Shown here: piece by piece, positions 7,515 through 9,733 of the stretch
Numbering within the stretch: position 1 is the stretch's first letter
Layout of the letters: the number at the start of each line of letters is the position of its first letter
Source of the DNA: CAZGQY01 sp964528035
Lineage (GTDB): Bacteria > Pseudomonadota > Gammaproteobacteria > Methylococcales > UBA1147
DNA: 9,733 nucleotides
Assembly: GCA_964528035.1 (NCBI GenBank)
Contig: CAZGQY010000160.1
Span: 1-9,733, forward strand
Direction of reading: 5' to 3'
Made by a program: the position numbers and the translations under genes
The notes under the pieces: generated by a model
Database searches by the model: none
Seen by the model: the letters and a program-made list of their open reading frames with translations, nothing else
Told to the model about the DNA's origin: nothing

Positions 7515-7799
7515 TTAATTTCCTTTATTTACTTCGTTAGGGGTATAGGCCTTTATACTAAAAGCATGGATATCGGTTTGCATGAGCTCACCCAGCGACC
7601 TGTATACGATCTGATGACGTTGGATCAGACTTTTACCTTCGAAAATATCAGACACAATTGTAGCAAAATAATGTCCGCCACCATGCTCTTTTACACCCGC
7701 ATGCCCGGCATGCGATGCGCTGTCGTCAATAATCTCCAAAGATTGTGGAGACAATGATTGTTGTAGCCGGTCTTCAATACGCTGTAATCTCGGATTCAT
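7515..7799 (-). CDS. bolA: BolA family protein
   Basis: BolA proteins form [2Fe-2S]-bridged complexes with monothiol glutaredoxins and act in iron homeostasis and stress response; some also bind DNA and affect cell shape. The 94-residue product has the class pattern: an N-terminal helix (MNPRLQRIEDRLQQSL), then SASHAGHAG, GGHYFATIVSDIFEGKSLIQR, and the C-terminal signature RHQIVYRSLGELM...DIHAFSIKAYTP. The conserved histidines His62 and His78 are present. The frame is open further upstream to 7880, but ATG 7799 is chosen: it matches the family N-terminus and overlaps the yciI stop as ATGA. No Shine-Dalgarno sequence is visible upstream, so translation probably depends on coupling to yciI. It ends 4 nt before the parvulin gene. 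Which BolA subgroup it belongs to is uncertain. Confidence 0.94.
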   Translation of the reverse strand: MNPRLQRIEDRLQQSLSPQSLEIIDDSASHAGHAGVKEHGGGHYFATIVSDIFEGKSLIQRHQIVYRSLGELMQTDIHAFSIKAYTPNEVNKGN

Positions 7800-8098
7800 T
7801 GTGGAAATACTTTTTTGAATGGTTTCACAGAGACTCGAGTATAGACTCCGGCTTCCTTGTATGGATCGTCGTCGGCCCATCGCCGGGCAGCCTCCAGACT
7901 GGTAAATTCTGCAATGATCAAGCTCCCGGAAAAACCAGCATCCCCAGGATCGTTAGAATCGATAGAGGGGTGGGGACCGGCAACAAACAGTCGGCCTTGA
8001 TTTTGAAGATCCTGCAGGCGTTGCAAATGGGCCGGTCGAACGCTCATGCGTTTTTCCAGGCTATTCGGTAAATCTTCACAAATTATTGCGTAAAGCAC
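7796..8098 (-). CDS. yciI: YciI family protein
   Basis: A small cytosolic protein of the YciI (YCII-related) superfamily, which has a ferredoxin-like alpha/beta fold. A conserved His-Asp pair has been proposed as an active site, but the reaction is not established. The 100-residue product shows the family course: MLYAIICED, RPAHLQRLQDLQNQGRLFVAGP with His24, GSLIIAEFTSLEAARRWADDDPY, then AGVYTRVSVKPFKKVF. Length is normal. The start is GTG at 8098, set by AGGAG at 8105-8109 with 6-nt spacing. This ribosome site overlaps the end of yciB, and the yciI stop overlaps the bolA start. Position between yciB and bolA is a recurring arrangement in proteobacteria. Confidence 0.93.
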   Translation of the reverse strand: MLYAIICEDLPNSLEKRMSVRPAHLQRLQDLQNQGRLFVAGPHPSIDSNDPGDAGFSGSLIIAEFTSLEAARRWADDDPYKEAGVYTRVSVKPFKKVFPQ

Positions 8099-8101
8099 TA
8101 A

Positions 8102-8647
8102 TTACTCCTTTGGTTCAGGTTGGGTTTCGACATATCTGGAAAGAAAAATTGCCTGAATAAAAACAAATAAAACCATCAGTCCTAACATTCCGAATAATTT
8201 AAAGTTTACCCAGGTGTTTGTATCAAATTGATATATTACATATACATTTATACAGCCTAAAAGAATAAAAAAGATAGCCCACATACTATTAAGTTTTCGC
8301 CAGATATTCTCTGGTAAAGTTATATTCCCACCCATCATCCTTTCTACTATAGGTTTGTCCCCGAAATATTGGCTACCTAAAAATGTCAGTCCAAATATCC
8401 AGTTAATAACGGTCGGCTTCCACTTAATGAACATCTCGTCCTTTAGTAGCAGTGTTGCGCCACCGAATACGATGATCATAACGAGAGTAACGATTTGCAT
8501 CTTTTCAACTTTGCGGTTTTTAAACCACATCAACGCAACTTGTATAATGGTTGCAATAATGGCAACAGTTGTTGCAACATAAATACCATAGAATTTAAAG
8601 GCGAAAAAAAATAATATGATGGGGAAAAAATCGTAAAGAAGCTTCAT
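8102..8647 (-). CDS. yciB: Inner membrane protein YciB (septation protein A family)
   Basis: YciB/IspZ is a polytopic inner-membrane protein linked to cell envelope synthesis and septation; mutants in Shigella gave its name, intracellular septation protein A. The 181-residue product (E. coli 179) is strongly hydrophobic, with about five membrane segments near residues 8-40 (one or two), 50-68, 78-95, 121-140 and 149-170. Family landmarks are YDFFPIILFF at the N-terminus, ATLLLKDEMFIKWKPTVINW in the middle, and RKLNSMWAIFFILLGCINVYV. ATG 8647 has AAGGA about 5 nt upstream and begins exactly at the family N-terminus. It heads the yciB-yciI-bolA-parvulin group, with only 3 nt before the yciI start. 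The operon promoter is not obvious in the 45 bp to the next gene, so read-through from that gene, or a promoter inside it, is possible. Confidence 0.95.
   Translation of the reverse strand: MKLLYDFFPIILFFFAFKFYGIYVATTVAIIATIIQVALMWFKNRKVEKMQIVTLVMIIVFGGATLLLKDEMFIKWKPTVINWIFGLTFLGSQYFGDKPIVERMMGGNITLPENIWRKLNSMWAIFFILLGCINVYVIYQFDTNTWVNFKLFGMLGLMVLFVFIQAIFLSRYVETQPEPKE
8105..8109 (-). promoter_or_regulatory. Ribosome binding site for the yciI GTG start
   Basis: On the minus strand AGGAG stands 6 nt before GTG 8098 and lies at the very end of yciB, just before and touching its stop codon. It decides the GTG start, since no ATG is nearby in that frame. Confidence 0.7.
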
Positions 8648-8692
8648 GGAATCCTTTATGTTGGTAATGCGGGAATGGTTATTTCGTGCTGC

Positions 8693-9049
8693 TTAAACGT
8701 ATAAATCCACGCCAAGTAATTTGGAAACATTAAATTGTTCTTCGTTATCATTCTGAAATTGAAGCGTATTATAGACATCCAATGCAGATTGAGTGCGCCG
8801 ATCCAGGTTAGGCCTGAATGATACTCTTTGACCGTAACTCGGGTCGGATTTTTTAGATTGACTTATTGGTTGCTCTTTTCGAGCAACAGGTTCAAAATTT
8901 CGAGGCTTCCTACTATCGTATTTATTCGCTCTAACCAAAGGTTCCACTTCTCTGGTTTGCACATCCGCAGAAACCCGGTTGGCGTTTAAACCAACAGTAT
9001 GGATTAGTGCTGTTGCAGTAGAATATGCTAGGGATTTTTGAACGTACAT
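8693..9049 (-). CDS. Hypothetical protein, 118 residues, unidentified
   Basis: I do not recognise this protein. It has no signal peptide, membrane segment or known catalytic motif. The N-terminal 35 residues are mildly hydrophobic and Ala/Val/Thr-rich. The middle (about 36-80) is very polar and basic (RKPRNFEPVARKEQPISQSKK) and is probably disordered. The C-terminal part (about 82-118: DRRTQSALDVYNTLQFQ, then VSKLLGVDLYV) looks like a short helix plus a hydrophobic tail and is the likeliest conserved part. ATG 9049 is the only ATG in the N-terminal part of the frame; no clear ribosome site precedes it, so the true start is uncertain. The gene lies 45 nt upstream of yciB on the same strand and may be co-transcribed with it. 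That the frame is a real gene rests on its length, its position, and the absence of a better explanation for this DNA. Confidence 0.65.
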   Translation of the reverse strand: MYVQKSLAYSTATALIHTVGLNANRVSADVQTREVEPLVRANKYDSRKPRNFEPVARKEQPISQSKKSDPSYGQRVSFRPNLDRRTQSALDVYNTLQFQNDNEEQFNVSKLLGVDLYV

Positions 9050-9149
9050 GATTCAGGTGATGCCAGCCCAAAGTGGACATTCCTTTATTTTAATCGGCTC
9101 AATTTACAAATTCAGATCAAGTCTATGTATTTTAGTTCAAAAAACAATC

Positions 9150-9178
9150 ACCGTATGGTTTCTTGGCCAGATTGTCAA
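9150..9178 (-). promoter_or_regulatory. Possible promoter for the hypothetical gene and perhaps the yciB operon
   Basis: On the minus strand a perfect -35 TTGACA (9178-9173) is followed, after 17 bp, by TACGGT (9155-9150), a poor -10 (3 of 6). It would give a leader of about 95 nt before ATG 9049. The -35 match and spacing are good; the -10 makes the call weak. Confidence 0.25.
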
Positions 9179-9367
9179 GCTAGAAGATTTCCTCAGCGAA
9201 ATTATAGCGATCTGTTTAATTCCGGGAATAACAACTCTATGTTATTTACTGACCAAAGAGGACGTTTGTTTTTCATTCTTCAGCAACAGGGGTTTATTGT
9301 ACCAATAACAAGGATATCTCCAATCACTCGGCATCCCTGATCAAAATTTCATCATTAATACCTATAT

Positions 9368-9376
9368 TGCTATAAT
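9368..9376 (+). promoter_or_regulatory. Extended -10 promoter of parDE
   Basis: TGCTATAAT is a perfect TGn-TATAAT extended -10 element, ending 46 nt before the parD ATG. The -35 region at 17-bp spacing (TTCATC, 9348-9353) is poor, as is usual for extended -10 promoters. Confidence 0.55.
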
Positions 9377-9380
9377 TGTC

Positions 9381-9396
9381 AGCATCGGGTAATGCT
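9381..9396. promoter_or_regulatory. Candidate ParD operator: AGCAT-N6-ATGCT inverted repeat
   Basis: AGCAT (9381-9385) and ATGCT (9392-9396) form a 5-bp inverted repeat starting 4 bp after the -10 box, around the expected transcription start. ParD antitoxins repress their own operons through short palindromes overlapping the promoter, so position fits autoregulation. The repeat is short, and the link to ParD is inferred. Confidence 0.35.
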
Positions 9397-9422
9397 TATT
9401 AAAAAACCAGGCGGTTAAAACT

Positions 9423-9683
9423 ATGTCAAAAAATACGAGTATTTCACTGGGCGATCATTTCGAAGGATTCATAAGCGATCAAATAATGCAGGGTCGATAT
9501 GATTCAGTCAGCGAAGTCGTGCGGGCAAGCCTACGTTTACTTGAAGAACGCGAAGAAAAATTGAAAGCGTTGCGAGAAGCTCTTATTGAAGGTGAAGAAA
9601 GTGGAGATGACGGCATATTGGACATGGAGGAGATACGGTTAGAAGCCAAACAGGAAGCCGGATTAATGCCTCGTAGTGCTTGA
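9423..9683 (+). CDS. parD: ParD-type antitoxin (ribbon-helix-helix)
   Basis: An antitoxin of a type II toxin-antitoxin pair: it neutralises a ParE/RelE-fold toxin by direct binding and represses its own promoter. The 86-residue product starts with a ribbon-helix-helix fold (about 4-44): beta strand NTSISLGDHF, then FISDQIMQGRYDSVSEVVRASLRLLEERE, the standard CC2985/ParD pattern. The C-terminal part (46-86, LKALREALIEGEESG and an acidic helix) is the expected toxin-binding region. An AGGCGG ribosome site (9409-9414) precedes ATG 9423 by 8 nt. The gene has its own extended -10 promoter and overlaps the toxin start by 8 nt, so the two are co-translated. Such loci are often acquired by transfer and maintain themselves in chromosomes. 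Confidence 0.9.
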   Translation: MSKNTSISLGDHFEGFISDQIMQGRYDSVSEVVRASLRLLEEREEKLKALREALIEGEESGDDGILDMEEIRLEAKQEAGLMPRSA

Positions 9684-9733
9684 ACTCCACATCCAGCTTC
9701 GCGCAAGAAACGATTTAAGGGGATTGTGGATTT
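9676..9733 (+). CDS. parE: ParE-family toxin, N-terminal fragment cut by the window end
   Basis: In the frame of GTG 9676 the DNA reads (M)LELHIQLRARNDLRGLWI and then runs off the window after 19 codons. The pattern of a beta strand with Leu, then RARNDL-x-x-(I/L)W, is the usual N-terminus of ParE toxins (compare LSPxAxxDLxxIWxY). ParE proteins poison DNA gyrase or, in RelE-like relatives, other targets; the part that decides this is missing here. GTG 9676 is the likely start because an in-frame TAA lies at 9664-9666 and no ATG stands between. The start precedes the parD stop by 8 nt, a typical coupled antitoxin-toxin arrangement. Whether the gene is intact cannot be seen. Confidence 0.7.
   Translation, partial: MLELHIQLRARNDLRGLWI

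Larger units (their letters stand above)
9050..9422. other. Non-coding stretch between two divergent transcription units
   Basis: The gap runs from the start of the minus-strand hypothetical gene to the start of parD. It is AT-rich and holds a weak minus-strand promoter candidate (9150-9178), a 6-bp stem TTATTG/CAATAA with a 3-nt loop (9294-9308), and the parD promoter (9368-9376). Overlapping plus-strand frames of 86-100 codons cross it, but neither has a ribosome site or a recognisable motif. I see no tRNA or known small RNA. Confidence 0.5.

Noticed and set aside
7800..7880. Upstream extension of the BolA frame to an ATG at 7880, giving 121 residues
   Set aside because: The extra 27 residues lie wholly within yciI and do not resemble BolA; ATG 7799 overlaps the yciI stop as ATGA and matches the family start.
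9038..9340. Plus-strand open frames of 100 and 86 codons (also 9048-9308) in the gap before parD
   Set aside because: They overlap each other, lack ribosome sites, begin at or inside the start of the opposite-strand gene, and their products show no recognisable motif or fold pattern.
1..9733. CRISPR array, insertion sequence, prophage, tRNA or rRNA gene
   Set aside because: No regularly spaced repeats, transposase or phage-like proteins, terminal inverted repeats, or tRNA/rRNA landmarks were seen on either strand.

Overview
The window reads as chromosomal DNA of a beta- or gammaproteobacterium, AT-leaning outside its first ~110 bases. The case rests on gene content and order. One is smc-zipA-ligA on the plus strand; ZipA is confined largely to beta/gammaproteobacteria. 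The other is yciB-yciI-bolA followed by a parvulin gene on the minus strand, a familiar proteobacterial cluster. Genus or species cannot be read from this sequence.

Layout. Bases 1 to about 115 do not look bacterial. Read on the minus strand they encode a stretch typical of eukaryotic Hsp110/GRP170-type chaperones, and they abut a 5'-truncated smc gene. This is most likely an assembly or library chimera at a contig end. From there to 5174 lie the C-terminal two thirds of SMC (hinge, coiled coil, ATPase head), a short ZipA, and a complete NAD-dependent DNA ligase, tightly packed (1-nt overlap, then a 15-nt gap). These genes cover chromosome condensation, divisome anchoring and Okazaki-fragment joining. 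A 149-bp spacer with small inverted repeats leads to a DUF484/GAF-GGDEF diguanylate cyclase at 5324-6457, with an intact catalytic motif and an intact inhibitory RxxD site.

The diguanylate cyclase gene converges, with a 12-nt gap, on a minus-strand operon running from 8647 down to 6470: yciB (membrane protein), yciI, bolA and a parvulin-type lipoprotein prolyl isomerase. Junctions are 3 nt, a 4-nt ATGA overlap and 4 nt. A perfect 12-bp stem, 7-nt loop inverted repeat lies inside the 3' end of the cyclase gene, between the two converging transcripts. Upstream of yciB is an unidentified 118-residue protein. A ~370-bp gap without a convincing gene follows, and then a ParD antitoxin with an extended -10 promoter and the first 19 codons of its ParE partner, which runs off the window.

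The window is mostly housekeeping DNA, and I see no clear sign of an undescribed multi-gene system. The points most worth checking are the eukaryote-like 5' edge, the intragenic palindrome between convergent genes, the unidentified 118-residue protein, and the cut-off parDE locus.
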